The position numbers and the translations under genes were made by a program. Shown one piece after another: positions 18,268 to 27,797 of a stretch of 54,887 nt of DNA (the first letter of the stretch is position 1; every line of letters starts with the position of its first letter). The stretch lies in the NCBI GenBank assembly GCA_000415505.1, contig KE354243.1, positions 1-54,887 of the forward strand, given 5' to 3'. The notes beneath the pieces are model-generated. The model saw nothing but the letters and a program-made list of their open reading frames with translations, searched no databases and was not told where the DNA came from. Source of the DNA: Streptomyces afghaniensis 772 (GTDB lineage: Bacteria > Actinomycetota > Actinomycetes > Streptomycetales > Streptomycetaceae).

Positions 18268-19326
18268 ATGTTCCCGCAACCCCCCACACCAGTTGCCGGG
18301 CGCATCACCCGGCGAACCCTGCTCAAGGCCACCACCGCCACCGCCGGGGCGCTCGCCACCGCCGTCGCGTTCGCCGAACTCGAGACGCCCGCCGAGGCCG
18401 CGGCGAGCTTCGTCAAGGGCGTCGACATCAGCTGGGCACCTCAGATGGAGGCGCGCGGCTACTCCTGGAAGAATGCCGGCGGGCAGACCCAAGACCTGCT
18501 GACCATCCTCAAGGGATACGGCATCACCGCCGTACGCCTGCGTACGTTCGTCAACCCTTCCAACGACCCGGCCAACGGGCACTGCGGCATCAACGAGGTG
18601 GCCGCCTTCGCCAAGCGGGTCAAGGCCGCCGGCATGTCGATCATGCTCGACTACATGTTCGGCGACACCTGGAACTCCGTCGGCGTGCAGAACCCGCCCG
18701 CCGCCTGGCGGAACATGACCTACAGCCAGATGCGCACCGCGATGGGCACGTACGTGAACCAGACCATGACGATCATGAGGAACAACGACGTGCTCCCCAC
18801 CTGGGTGCAGATCGGCAACGAGATCAACAGCGGGATCTGCCGCCCTGTCGGCAGCGTCTCCAGCCCGGCGCAGCTGACCGGCCTGCTCAACGCCGCCTAC
18901 ACCCAGGTCAAAGCCGTGTCACCGAACTCGATCGTGTGCATCCACCTGGCCCAGCCGCAGAAGTACGACGTGATGACGACGTTCTTCAGTCGCTTCGCGG
19001 CGAACGGCGGCAAGTGGGACATGTCGGTGTTCTCCTCCTACGGCAGCGCCGACCTCGCGGCCGGGATCGTGGGGAACATGAAGAGGATCTCCGACGCCTA
19101 CGGCAAACCGTTCCTGCAGAGCGAGTTCGGTGGTCGGGTGGACCGCGCCTCCTCCACCCAGGCCGCGCTGGTCGCCTACATCAAGGCCCTCAAGGCCAAC
19201 GGCGGGCAGGGCATCTTCTACTGGGAGCCGGAGTGCATGTCCCCGTTCACCGGTTACAACATGGGCGCCTGGGACTCCGCCACGAAGCGGCCCTCCATCA
19301 TCATGAACGGCTTCACCCAGGCCTGA
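18268..19326 (+). CDS. Tat-secreted GH53 arabinogalactan endo-beta-1,4-galactanase
   Basis: The 352-residue enzyme hydrolyses beta-1,4-galactan side chains of pectin. A twin-arginine signal (TRRTLLKATTATAGALATAVAFA) precedes the GH53 core, which begins FVKGVDISWAPQMEARG. The acid/base is Glu185 in QIGNEINSG and the nucleophile is Glu286 in QSEFGG; the C-terminus YWEPECMSPFTGYNMGAWDS is typical. The ATG has GGAAGGAAAGG just upstream. It begins a same-strand run of pectin-active genes. Confidence 0.92.
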   Translation: MFPQPPTPVAGRITRRTLLKATTATAGALATAVAFAELETPAEAAASFVKGVDISWAPQMEARGYSWKNAGGQTQDLLTILKGYGITAVRLRTFVNPSNDPANGHCGINEVAAFAKRVKAAGMSIMLDYMFGDTWNSVGVQNPPAAWRNMTYSQMRTAMGTYVNQTMTIMRNNDVLPTWVQIGNEINSGICRPVGSVSSPAQLTGLLNAAYTQVKAVSPNSIVCIHLAQPQKYDVMTTFFSRFAANGGKWDMSVFSSYGSADLAAGIVGNMKRISDAYGKPFLQSEFGGRVDRASSTQAALVAYIKALKANGGQGIFYWEPECMSPFTGYNMGAWDSATKRPSIIMNGFTQA

Positions 19327-19389
19327 GCGACGGGCCATGGACCTCAACCCGGGCAACTCTCCGGTCGAGAACTGGGATTGGTGATTGTA

Positions 19390-20466
19390 ATGAGCATGAC
19401 ATTGCATCTCGAAGGGCACGGAATCAGGCTGGGAGCAGTGGGTCTGCTGACCCTGGCGACGCTGGTCGGCACCGGTGCGGCACATGCCGATACCGCCACG
19501 CGGGCACTGCCGGCCGGTTGTTCCGGCACTGCGCCGATCAAGTGTCACTACGCGGTCTCACCCGGCAACTACGACGTGACGGTCTCCCTCGGTGGTGCCA
19601 CTGCCGCCGAGACCGACATGTGGGTGGAGGCCCGGCGCCTGATGCTGCCGGCGACGAAGACGGCGGCCGGTGCCGTCGCCACGTACTCGTTCACGGTCAA
19701 TGTGCGGCAGCCGGAGGGGCAGCCGACCGGCCAGGGCGGCACCGGAAACCCCGGTCTGGACATCCGGTTCGCGGGGACCAACCCGCAGGTGTCGGCCGTC
19801 TCCGTGAAACCGGCGAACCAGCCGATGGTCGCCTACCTGGCCGGTGACTCGACCGTGTGCGACCAGTTCATGGCCCCGTACACGGGATGGGGCCAGATGA
19901 TCACGCCGGCGGTGGGTCCCGGAGCGTCCGTCGCCAACTACGCCGATTCTGGGGAGAGTTCGGGCAGCTTCCTGAGGAACTCGGCGCTCTTCCCGGCGCT
20001 GCTGCCGAAGGTCAGGGCAAACGACGCGGTCTTCATCCAGTTCGGCCACAACGACAAGCAGACCAGCGCGTCGGCCTTCCGGAGCAACCTCACCTCCATG
20101 ATCACGCAGGTCCGTGCGAAGGGCGGCGTCCCCGTTCTGGTGACCCCGCCGGTCCGTCGGCAGTTCAACGGCAGCCGGCTCACGCCCACGGCACTGCACG
20201 TCAACGGCGTCGGAGTGAACCTGCCCGCCGAGATGCGCTCGGTCGGCACGGCGCAGAACGTGCCGGTGATCGATCTGACCACCAAGAGCAAGACGCTGGT
20301 CGAGTCCCTCGGCCCGTCCGCCTCCGCACAGCTCTTCCTGCGCTCATCCGTCGACGGTGTCACGGACAACACCCACTTCTCGCAGTACGGCGCGAGCCAG
20401 ATGGGCGGGCTGGTGCTCCAGAGCATCCGCGAGCAGCGCCTGCCCCTGGCCGCGTACCTGCGCTGA
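19390..20466 (+). CDS. Secreted rhamnogalacturonan acetylesterase (SGNH hydrolase, CE12-like)
   Basis: A 358-residue secreted esterase expected to remove acetyl groups from the rhamnogalacturonan backbone. A signal peptide (ending near AAHA) is followed by an Ig-like N-domain of about 110 residues, common in CE12 enzymes, and then the SGNH catalytic domain: AGDSTVCD (Ser), FGHNDKQ (Asn) and the Asp-His pair in DNTHFSQYGA. ATG 19390 is chosen; GTG and TTG codons just upstream are possible and no ribosome site is strong. It lies between the galactanase and a second esterase, 33 bp from the latter. Confidence 0.88.
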   Translation: MSMTLHLEGHGIRLGAVGLLTLATLVGTGAAHADTATRALPAGCSGTAPIKCHYAVSPGNYDVTVSLGGATAAETDMWVEARRLMLPATKTAAGAVATYSFTVNVRQPEGQPTGQGGTGNPGLDIRFAGTNPQVSAVSVKPANQPMVAYLAGDSTVCDQFMAPYTGWGQMITPAVGPGASVANYADSGESSGSFLRNSALFPALLPKVRANDAVFIQFGHNDKQTSASAFRSNLTSMITQVRAKGGVPVLVTPPVRRQFNGSRLTPTALHVNGVGVNLPAEMRSVGTAQNVPVIDLTTKSKTLVESLGPSASAQLFLRSSVDGVTDNTHFSQYGASQMGGLVLQSIREQRLPLAAYLR

Positions 20467-20499
20467 CGACGCCCGGCGCCAGTCCCAAGGAGGGACCCG

Positions 20500-21369
20500 T
20501 TGAGGAACTTACGGATTCTCATCACGACCGCGCTCGTGATCGCCCTGTCGAGCCTCGGTGTCAGCGCCGCGTCCGCGGCGGACCGCGTCGCCACGAACTG
20601 CACCAGTGCCTCCCGCGCCCAGGCCCCGGCCGCACGGGCGATCGCCGCACCGGTCACCGTGTGGCTGGCCGGCGACTCCACCATGGCCAACCCGAGTTCC
20701 GGCCGTTGTCCGGTCGGCTGGGGCAGCCAGTTCGACGCCCTGTTCAACAGCGACGTGACGGTCAGGAACCAGGCGGTGGGAGGCCGCAGCATCCAGACCT
20801 GGCTGTACGAGGGGAACGTGAGCAGCACCAAGGGCTCCGACGGCGAGTGCCGCCTCACGTCCGGCTCGTACTCGTCACGCTGGCAGGCGATGCTGAACTC
20901 GACCACCGGAATGAAGGCCGGCGACTACCTGTTCATCCAGTTCGGCATCAACGACTCCTCCTCGACCTGCCCCCGGCACGTCGGCCCGGCCCGGTACCAG
21001 CAGCTGATGACCATGATGGCCCAGGCCGCCCTGGCCCGGGGCGCGCACCCGGTGCTGCTCACCCCGGTGGCCGCCATCACCTGCTCCGGCAGCACGGCGA
21101 CCAAGAACCGCGGCTTCGTCTCCCAGACCTTCGCCGCCGGATCCGCCACCAGGGCCCCCGTCATCGACCTGCAGACGCTCAGTGTCTCGCTTTACAACAG
21201 TCTGCGCTTCTGCCCGAACAACGGCGACTACGGAGGCAGCGGTCCCCTGGGCACCTTCTTCTGCAACGACCACACCCACTTCGACACCTACGGCGCCCAG
21301 CGGGTCGCAGGGCTCGTCGCCGGTGACGTGCGCCGCCAGAACCTCCCGCTCGCCGCGTATCTCACGTAG
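20500..21369 (+). CDS. Second secreted SGNH/CE12-type acetylesterase
   Basis: This 289-residue SGNH hydrolase starts at TTG 20500 with AAGGAGGG close upstream. It has a Sec signal (LVIALSSLGVSAASA), the serine motif AGDSTMANP, the glycine block QAVGGRSIQTW, FGINDSS and DHTHFDTYGA with the catalytic Asp-His. Unlike the preceding esterase it lacks the long Ig-like N-domain and has extra cysteines (for example SSTCPRH, TCSGS, FCPNN) that probably form disulfides. The two are distant paralogues that share the ending LPLAAYL. The 33-bp spacing implies one transcript. Confidence 0.87.
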   Translation: MRNLRILITTALVIALSSLGVSAASAADRVATNCTSASRAQAPAARAIAAPVTVWLAGDSTMANPSSGRCPVGWGSQFDALFNSDVTVRNQAVGGRSIQTWLYEGNVSSTKGSDGECRLTSGSYSSRWQAMLNSTTGMKAGDYLFIQFGINDSSSTCPRHVGPARYQQLMTMMAQAALARGAHPVLLTPVAAITCSGSTATKNRGFVSQTFAAGSATRAPVIDLQTLSVSLYNSLRFCPNNGDYGGSGPLGTFFCNDHTHFDTYGAQRVAGLVAGDVRRQNLPLAAYLT

Positions 21370-21383
21370 AACGCGGCGGTGGG

Positions 21384-21409
21384 CGCGAACCGAGGCCGGT
21401 CGGTTCGCG
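21384..21409 (+). terminator. Terminator after the tandem esterases
   Basis: A perfect 10-bp stem, CGCGAACCGA with TCGGTTCGCG, closes a 6-nt GGCCGG loop 14 bp after the stop codon. Confidence 0.65.
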
Positions 21410-21875
21410 GGTGGCCTCGATGACGGCGGTGCAGCAGACCTAGGACGCAGTCGTCCCTGCCAACCTGACGGTGGCGTACCGAAACGGCTTGGCTCCGACC
21501 GGGCCGCGGGGCGTGCGACGAAGACGGAGGCCGGGGCGAGGGTACGACCGGCTGAGCAATCTCCGCATCGGTGGTGGCAGGAGGCCTCTCCATGGCCGGA
21601 GGTCGGCCGCCCGGGCTTGCGGACACGGACTGCGCGGCCACTTCGTCCCGTGGGCCATGAGGTCCGCACCGCCGCTCGTGGTCAGCGATGTGTGCGGCGT
21701 GTCGGCGGCAGTGCTGAGCCTCCTCAAACACGCCGCCCCCGTTCAACCAGAGCAGCCGTTTCGCGATGTCTGTTCGGCCCCCGCCCGAGCGATCAGGGAG
21801 TGGGCCGCTCACTCGGAAGGTGGTACACGCGTCCATGGCAGTGTCACGAAGACGGTCCACTCGGGAGATGACGCT
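21410..21875. other. Intergenic region before the pectate lyase
   Basis: About 465 bp with no supportable gene. The open reading in the lyase frame extends back through it, but its sequence is unlike a secreted enzyme and lacks a ribosome site. It presumably carries the lyase promoter. Confidence 0.45.
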
Positions 21876-23225
21876 GTGAGAACCGCGAAGTATGGCACCC
21901 CTGCCCTTCTGCTCTCGGTGGTCATGGCGAGTTCCGTCGCCATGCCCACCGGCTCGGCGTCCGCGAGCGCCGCGGCGGCCGGAAGCATCTACTACGTCGC
22001 CCCGAACGGGAACGACGGAGCAGCAGGTACGCAGGCCGCTCCCTGGGCATCGATCGCCCGTGCACAGGCCGTCGCCAAGGCGGGCGACACGGTCTACTTC
22101 CGGGGCGGCACCTACGCCTACACCCGCGCGAACAGCGCCTGTCCGAGCCAGACCGCCAAGGTCGACGCGATCACCCTCAACAAGAGCGGCAGCTCGGGCA
22201 ACCCGATCCGGTACTGGGCCCAGCCGGGCGAGAAACCGGTCTTCGACTTCTCGCGGATGACGGACAACTGCCGCATCAAGGGCTTCAACGTCACCGGCAA
22301 CTGGATCCACCTCAAAGGACTGGAAGTCAAGGGCGTTCCGCAGAACAACAACCGCAACGCCGAGTCCTGGGGGATCTGGGTTTCCGGCAGCAATGACGTC
22401 TTCGAGCAGATCAACACCCACCACCACATGGGTACCGGCCTGTTCATCAGCGGCGGGGGCGGCAACCTCGTCCTCAACTCGGACGCACATGACAACTACG
22501 ACCCGCGCAGCAACGACGGGCCCGGCGAAAACGCCGACGGGTTCGGTTCGCACTACACGCCGGCCGGCCGCCCCGCGAACGTGTTCCGGGGTTGCCGCGC
22601 GTGGTGGAACGCCGATGACGGGTTCGACCTCATCTCCACCTACTCGCCCGTGATCATCGAGGACTCGTGGGCCTGGCGCAACGGGTACGTGCCGGGGACG
22701 ACGACGCCCTCCGGCAACGGAGCCGGCTTCAAGTCCGGCGGCTACGGGGGCGACTACGAGGCCAACGCGCCGAAGCACACCGTCCGCTCTTCGGTGGCGT
22801 TCCTCAACAAGGCGGCCGGCTTCTACGCCAACCACCACCCGGTGGCCAACGACTTCTTCAACAACACCGGCTATGGAAACCACCCCAACTTCAACATGCT
22901 GGGAGTCGACTCGCGCGGCGCCGCCGTCGGCCGGGGCAACCTGCGCAACAACATCGCCTACACCGGAACGGCGACGTCGAACATGAGCGGCACGAACGCC
23001 GCGTACAACTCCTGGAACCTCGGCGTCCCCCTGTCGGACTCCCAGTTCCGCAGTGTGTCGACGTCCGGCTGGGACGCGCTCCGCCAGACCGACGGGAACC
23101 TGCCCGTGCTGCCCCACCTCCGTCTCGCGGCGAACAGTGCCCTGATCGACAAGGGCACCGACGTGGGACTGCCCTTCAACGGAAGCGCGCCGGATCTCGG
23201 CGCCTTTGAGAGTGACGGAAGGTGA
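21876..23225 (+). CDS. Secreted right-handed beta-helix pectate lyase (PL9-like)
   Basis: The 449-residue product starts at GTG 21876, with GGGAG 8 nt upstream, and carries a Sec signal ending near SASASAAAAG. The mature part begins SIYYVAPNGNDGAAGTQAAPWASIARAQ, the usual opening of PL9 and related lyases. A parallel beta-helix follows (GTGLFISGGGGNLVLNSDAHDNYDP, GENADGFG, WWNADDGFDLI, SWAWRNGY, GNGAGFKSGGYGG). Such lyases cut polygalacturonate by calcium-dependent beta-elimination. The stop is 4 bp before the next start, so it is coupled to the GH43 gene. Confidence 0.88.
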   Translation: MRTAKYGTPALLLSVVMASSVAMPTGSASASAAAAGSIYYVAPNGNDGAAGTQAAPWASIARAQAVAKAGDTVYFRGGTYAYTRANSACPSQTAKVDAITLNKSGSSGNPIRYWAQPGEKPVFDFSRMTDNCRIKGFNVTGNWIHLKGLEVKGVPQNNNRNAESWGIWVSGSNDVFEQINTHHHMGTGLFISGGGGNLVLNSDAHDNYDPRSNDGPGENADGFGSHYTPAGRPANVFRGCRAWWNADDGFDLISTYSPVIIEDSWAWRNGYVPGTTTPSGNGAGFKSGGYGGDYEANAPKHTVRSSVAFLNKAAGFYANHHPVANDFFNNTGYGNHPNFNMLGVDSRGAAVGRGNLRNNIAYTGTATSNMSGTNAAYNSWNLGVPLSDSQFRSVSTSGWDALRQTDGNLPVLPHLRLAANSALIDKGTDVGLPFNGSAPDLGAFESDGR

Positions 23226-23229
23226 CCTC

Positions 23230-25425
23230 TTGAGGCAACGATCGCGTGTCGTTTCGAAGTACTGGAAGCTGGCCGCCGCCACCCTGTTGTCCGTGGCGTT
23301 GGCGGCGCCGCTCTCGGCGAGCACCGCCGCGGCGGAGACACCTGCAACGCAGAGCCAGGCAATGGAGCTCCAGGACCAGGGGGCGGCTGCGGGACCGGTG
23401 GTGGATCGCGGCCTCAAGTACCTGGTGTCCGACTACCAGACGCGCACTCCGACGAAGTACACGGCTGACTCCTGGAAGCCCTTCGCCAAGGCGTTGACCG
23501 CCGCGGCCGATGTCGCCGGCGACACGTCGGCCACCACGTCGGAGGTCGCCGACGCGAAGACGGCCCTGATGACCGCCGCCGCCGATCTGAAGGCCGCCGA
23601 CGAGGGCACGTTCCAGACCATCACGAACAACACCTTCTGGAACGACACCAGCGGCAATCCCATCTATTCGCAGGGCGGTGGGGTCTTCAAGTTCGGTGAC
23701 ACCTACTACTGGTACGGCGTGCACTACACCGGCGCCGAGCTCTACCGCGCCAATCCGACGAGGAAGTACGACGGGAACGTCAGCTTCGTCTCGATCCCCG
23801 TGTACTCGTCCAAGGACCTGGTGAACTGGAAGTTCGAGAACCGGGTCGCGACGCGCTCCACCGGCGTGGGCAGCGGCGCCAACCTGGGTGGTGCGGGCTG
23901 GGTCGGGCGGCTCGGCGTCTCGTACAACGAGAACACCGGCAAGTACGTGCTCGCCGTGCAGATGTGGCACACGGGCAGGGGCGGGCACGGCGTTCTGCTG
24001 CTGCAGGGCGACTCACCCACCGACACCTTCGACTACGGCTACTTCCAGACCCAGATCACCAACTCGCCCACGACCGGCACCGGGGATCAGACCGTCTTCA
24101 CCGACGACAACGGCAAGGACTACCTGATCTTCTCCAACCGCGAAGGACGGTCGCGCGGCTTCGTGGCCAAGTTCCGGGAGTCCGACTCGCTGCGGATCGA
24201 GCCAGGCGTGGAGATCCGCCGCGGCGCCGGTCGCGAGGGCAACGCCATGTTCAAACTCGACGGCAAGTACTACCACGCGGCGTCGGACCTGCACGGCTGG
24301 AACACCTCGGTCAACTACGTCAATGAGTCGACGAGCAGCAACGTTCAGGGCTCGTACAGCAGCGAGTACGTCCTTGCCGGCACCGAGATGGACTACAGCC
24401 ACGTGACCCAGACCGGGTTCTTCGTGACGGTCAAGGGCACCAAGCAGAACACGGTGATCTACGCCGGCGACCGCTGGGCCGACTTCGCCTGGAACGGCAT
24501 CGGGTACAACCAGTGGGTGCCGATCACCAAGACCGGCGCGAGGCCGCAGTTCCACTCGGTGAGCCAGTGGCAGTTCAACGCCACGACCGGAGAGTGGCGT
24601 GTCGGGCCGGCGAACAACTACATCCTCAACCCCGACATCCAGGCCGACCGCATCATCGTCTCCAGTGTGCGGGGATGGCGGAACCTCGGCGGTTCGGTGA
24701 CCAACGTCAACGGTGGTGTGAACGGCTCTCGCTTCGCCCTCCAGGTGAGCAACGGCGGCGGCGTCGAGCAGCGGATCGAGTCGGTGCCCGCAGGCACCTA
24801 CACCCTGTCCCTGCACGCTCGGGGTAGCGCCGGACAGGTCGTGATCACCGGCGCCAACGGCAGCCAACGCACCCTCGGCATCCCGGCGTCGAGCGGCTGG
24901 GCCAAGCGCGAGCTCACCGGCATAGCGCTGCCCAGCGGGGCGGCCACCGTCACCGTGCGGGCGTCGGGTTCGGGCGGCGTCACCGTCGACCAGCTCTCAC
25001 TGGTCAAGACCTCTGCCGACGCGCCATCGGGACAGCGTTACGAGGCGGAGACCGCGCCGGCGGTGTGCCAGGGCACGATCGACTCGAACCAAGCGGGCTT
25101 TTCCGGTAGCGGGTTCTGCAACGGCAGTGCCGCTGCGGGGGCCTTCGCGCAGTTCACGGTGACTCCGGCGACCGCTGGTACGGCGACGGTGGCGGTCCGG
25201 TTCGCCAATGGCTCCACCAGCGGTGCGAGGCCGGCGAACCTGATCGTCAACGGATCCACGGTGGGGACGGTTTCGTTCGAGTCCACCGGTGCGTGGACGA
25301 CGTGGACGACCAAGACCGTGACCGTCTCGCTGAACGCCGGCAGCAACACGATCCGGTTGGATCCGACCACGGCAGCCGGACTGCCCAACGTCGACTACCT
25401 CGATGTCGGTGCCGCGGCCGGCTGA
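23230..25425 (+). CDS. Secreted GH43 galactosidase-like enzyme with FIVAR and carbohydrate-binding modules
   Basis: A 731-residue multidomain secreted enzyme starting at TTG 23230 with GGAAGG upstream. A signal peptide (to about 38) is followed by a FIVAR-like helical domain (about 50-120, YTADSWKPFAKALTAAADVA). The GH43 five-bladed propeller (about 130-440, QGGGVFKFGDTYYWYGVHYTG) resembles the beta-1,3-galactosidase subfamily 24. A linker beta-domain comes next, then a CBM35/CBM6-type module (about 605-731, YEAETAPAVCQGTIDSNQAGF). It probably trims exo-linked galactose from arabinogalactan or RG-I side chains. It follows the pectate lyase by 4 bp and ends at a strong terminator. Confidence 0.87.
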   Translation: MRQRSRVVSKYWKLAAATLLSVALAAPLSASTAAAETPATQSQAMELQDQGAAAGPVVDRGLKYLVSDYQTRTPTKYTADSWKPFAKALTAAADVAGDTSATTSEVADAKTALMTAAADLKAADEGTFQTITNNTFWNDTSGNPIYSQGGGVFKFGDTYYWYGVHYTGAELYRANPTRKYDGNVSFVSIPVYSSKDLVNWKFENRVATRSTGVGSGANLGGAGWVGRLGVSYNENTGKYVLAVQMWHTGRGGHGVLLLQGDSPTDTFDYGYFQTQITNSPTTGTGDQTVFTDDNGKDYLIFSNREGRSRGFVAKFRESDSLRIEPGVEIRRGAGREGNAMFKLDGKYYHAASDLHGWNTSVNYVNESTSSNVQGSYSSEYVLAGTEMDYSHVTQTGFFVTVKGTKQNTVIYAGDRWADFAWNGIGYNQWVPITKTGARPQFHSVSQWQFNATTGEWRVGPANNYILNPDIQADRIIVSSVRGWRNLGGSVTNVNGGVNGSRFALQVSNGGGVEQRIESVPAGTYTLSLHARGSAGQVVITGANGSQRTLGIPASSGWAKRELTGIALPSGAATVTVRASGSGGVTVDQLSLVKTSADAPSGQRYEAETAPAVCQGTIDSNQAGFSGSGFCNGSAAAGAFAQFTVTPATAGTATVAVRFANGSTSGARPANLIVNGSTVGTVSFESTGAWTTWTTKTVTVSLNAGSNTIRLDPTTAAGLPNVDYLDVGAAAG

Positions 25426-25435
25426 CATCCCGCGG

Positions 25436-25466
25436 CGCTCTGCCGGTCTCCTCGACCGGCAGAGCG
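25436..25466 (+). terminator. Strong terminator between GH43 and GH53
   Basis: A perfect 13-bp stem, CGCTCTGCCGGTC with GACCGGCAGAGCG, closes a TCCTC loop beginning 10 bp after the GH43 stop. Confidence 0.75.
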
Positions 25467-25514
25467 TACGGAACAGCCCATGCCGCACATACGTCACATC
25501 GTCAGGAGAAGGAC

Positions 25515-27446
25515 ATGAGCAGCAAGCGTCTGCCCCGCGCCCTCGCGGTCACGACGACGTTGGTCACCATGGTGTCCGCGAATCTACTCATGGTGCCCAG
25601 GCCGGCCCACGCGACCTTCGGAACCGCGGACATCAAGCCGATCGAAAGCAATATCGCTGCCAAGCCATGGGCCGCGGCGACGGCCGCCACCGGCTCGTCC
25701 AACGCTCGTCTGGCCATCGACGGCGACCCGTCGACGTCCTGGCAACCCGGTCGTGCCGGCACCCGGCAGTGGCTCACCGTCGACCTCGGTGGCACCTACG
25801 ACAACCTGCGCAAGGTCAAGGTGATGTTCCCGGACCGTGGCGTGGCCCACCGGTACGTCGTCGAGGCCTCATCCGACGGTCGCCGGTGGAAGACCATCGC
25901 CGACAGGTCCCGCAACAGAGCCGTGTCGCGGGGGGAGGTGCACCTGTTCACCCGGTCGGGAACGCGCTTCGTCCGGCTGGTGTTCACAGGCGGGCAGGAC
26001 CGTGCCCGGGCAGGTGTCAGCGAGCTCCAGGTCTTCAACTACCTCCGCGACGACCTCACCCTCGGCGCCGATCTGTCCTGGATGGACGACGTCCAGGACC
26101 AGCAGTACTGGGTCGACCCCCTGGCCCAAGACCGCGGCGCCGGGCCACACCTGCTCGACGTGGCCAAGGACCGCGGCATGCAGCACACCCGGCTGCGGAT
26201 CTTCAACGAGCCGCGCAGCGAGAGCACCGGTCAACCGACGCCGATACCGCGCCAGGGTCCGGAGCGCTCACTGGTCTCGGCCAAGCGGATCAAGCAGCGG
26301 GGCATGGGCCTGGGGATCGACTTCCACTACGCGGACTCATGGGCGGACCCGAGCAAGCAGCCAAAACCACGCGCCTGGGCCGAGCTGGAGTTCGCGGACC
26401 TGTCCCGGGCCGTGTACGACTTCACCGCCGACTACCTGAAGCGGTTGAAGCGGCAGGGCACCACGCCGGAGAAGGTGGCCGTCGGCAACGAGATCATCAA
26501 CGGCTTCATGTACGGCAGCGAGGCGGCCCACATCGGCACGACGAATCCGCCGTACTTCGTCGACCAGGCCAATGTGTACCAGTCCCAGCCGGGCGGTGGC
26601 CTGCTGTGGAAGTACTGGCGGTCGACCGACCCGGTGGAGCGGCAGCTCTACGACCAGTCGTGGGACCGGTTCACCACCCTGGCCGCGGCAGGGATCAAGG
26701 CCGTCCGAGACGCGTCACCGACATCCAAGGTCGAGATACACGTGATCGTCGACAAGGACAAGCTCGCCAAAACCATGGAGTTCTGGAACCAGTTCCTCAC
26801 CCGGGTGAAGGCGAAGGGCCAGAACCCCGATGTGCTGGCCATCTCGTACTACCCGGAATGGCACGGTACGCCCGAGGCGCTGGATCTCAACCTCAACACC
26901 ATGGCCACCACCTACCCCGGCTACGAGATCGACATCGCAGAAACCGCCTACCCCGCGTCGGGCGGCGATGGCTCGCCGTTGCCCAACTCGCCGTACCCGC
27001 GAACCATTCAGGGGCAGGCGGACGCCATCCGGAGGGTGTTCCAGGCCGCCAACGACGTGGTCGACAACCGAGGTTCAGGTGTCCTCGTGTGGGAGCCGGC
27101 CGGCTACCAGCCCATGTTCCGGGCCGTGCCCGGACTGGCGAACACATGGGAGCCGCATGCGTCCATCAACGTCTTCAACGCCAGCCGCGCCAAGTACATC
27201 CTCCAGGACACCGTCCACACCGCCACCGTGGTGGGAGCCGCCCCGAAGCTGCCCTCCTCCATCCGCATGCTCACCACCGCGAACAACACGATCACCCGTG
27301 TCCCCGTCCGCTGGCAGCCGTTGCCACCTGGCGCGACCGACAGGCCGGGTGAGGTGACAGTCACCGGGACGACACGCACAGGACCGGTCACGGCGGTCAT
27401 CGACGTCGTGACCGGAGACGGCGAACACGACTTGACCACCTCATAG
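25515..27446 (+). CDS. Secreted GH53 galactanase with discoidin-type and Ig-like modules
   Basis: The 643-residue enzyme has a Sec signal (VSANLLMVPRPAHA), an F5/8-type C (CBM32-like) domain at about 45-175 (AIDGDPSTSWQPG, VDLGGTYDNLRKV), and a GH53 catalytic domain at about 180-570. Glu326 in VGNEIING is the acid/base and Glu476 in IAETAYP the nucleophile. A bacterial Ig-like domain follows (VPVRWQPLPPGATDRPGEVTVTG). The ATG at 25515 follows GGAGAAGGAC. It is a distinct galactanase type from the smaller Tat-secreted GH53: bulkier and built to bind the polymer. A terminator separates it from the GH43 gene, so it may have its own promoter. Confidence 0.9.
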   Translation: MSSKRLPRALAVTTTLVTMVSANLLMVPRPAHATFGTADIKPIESNIAAKPWAAATAATGSSNARLAIDGDPSTSWQPGRAGTRQWLTVDLGGTYDNLRKVKVMFPDRGVAHRYVVEASSDGRRWKTIADRSRNRAVSRGEVHLFTRSGTRFVRLVFTGGQDRARAGVSELQVFNYLRDDLTLGADLSWMDDVQDQQYWVDPLAQDRGAGPHLLDVAKDRGMQHTRLRIFNEPRSESTGQPTPIPRQGPERSLVSAKRIKQRGMGLGIDFHYADSWADPSKQPKPRAWAELEFADLSRAVYDFTADYLKRLKRQGTTPEKVAVGNEIINGFMYGSEAAHIGTTNPPYFVDQANVYQSQPGGGLLWKYWRSTDPVERQLYDQSWDRFTTLAAAGIKAVRDASPTSKVEIHVIVDKDKLAKTMEFWNQFLTRVKAKGQNPDVLAISYYPEWHGTPEALDLNLNTMATTYPGYEIDIAETAYPASGGDGSPLPNSPYPRTIQGQADAIRRVFQAANDVVDNRGSGVLVWEPAGYQPMFRAVPGLANTWEPHASINVFNASRAKYILQDTVHTATVVGAAPKLPSSIRMLTTANNTITRVPVRWQPLPPGATDRPGEVTVTGTTRTGPVTAVIDVVTGDGEHDLTTS

Positions 27447-27797
27447 CCTCGGCGGTGCGACGTCGGCGAGGCAGTCACGATGCCGGCACGGGCAGATCAG
27501 CGGACGGAGCCCGTGCAGGGATGGCGCGGTTGCCGAGCCGACGGCCCGTACACTACGACGGCCACGACGGCACCGGCGACATCATCACCGCTTCACAGCA
27601 GTGGCGGGCCAGGACGCCCTCCCGCAGGTGTGCGAAAGCGCCCGATCGGTCTTCCTTGCGTGGGTCGACGGCGATGGACGCCTGCAGCCGGACATCGATG
27701 AGCTTTTCGCCGCAGTCGACCACAGGGATCGCCGCGATCCTGGGATCTGACATCAGTACGATCTCGGTCATGCGCTGATCATGACGCAAGGCCAGGC
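27447..27797. other. Intergenic region after the galactanase
   Basis: A weak hairpin (GCCTCG with CGAGGC, 27446-27472) may terminate the galactanase transcript. The rest, about 320 bp between converging genes, holds nothing recognisable. Confidence 0.4.
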
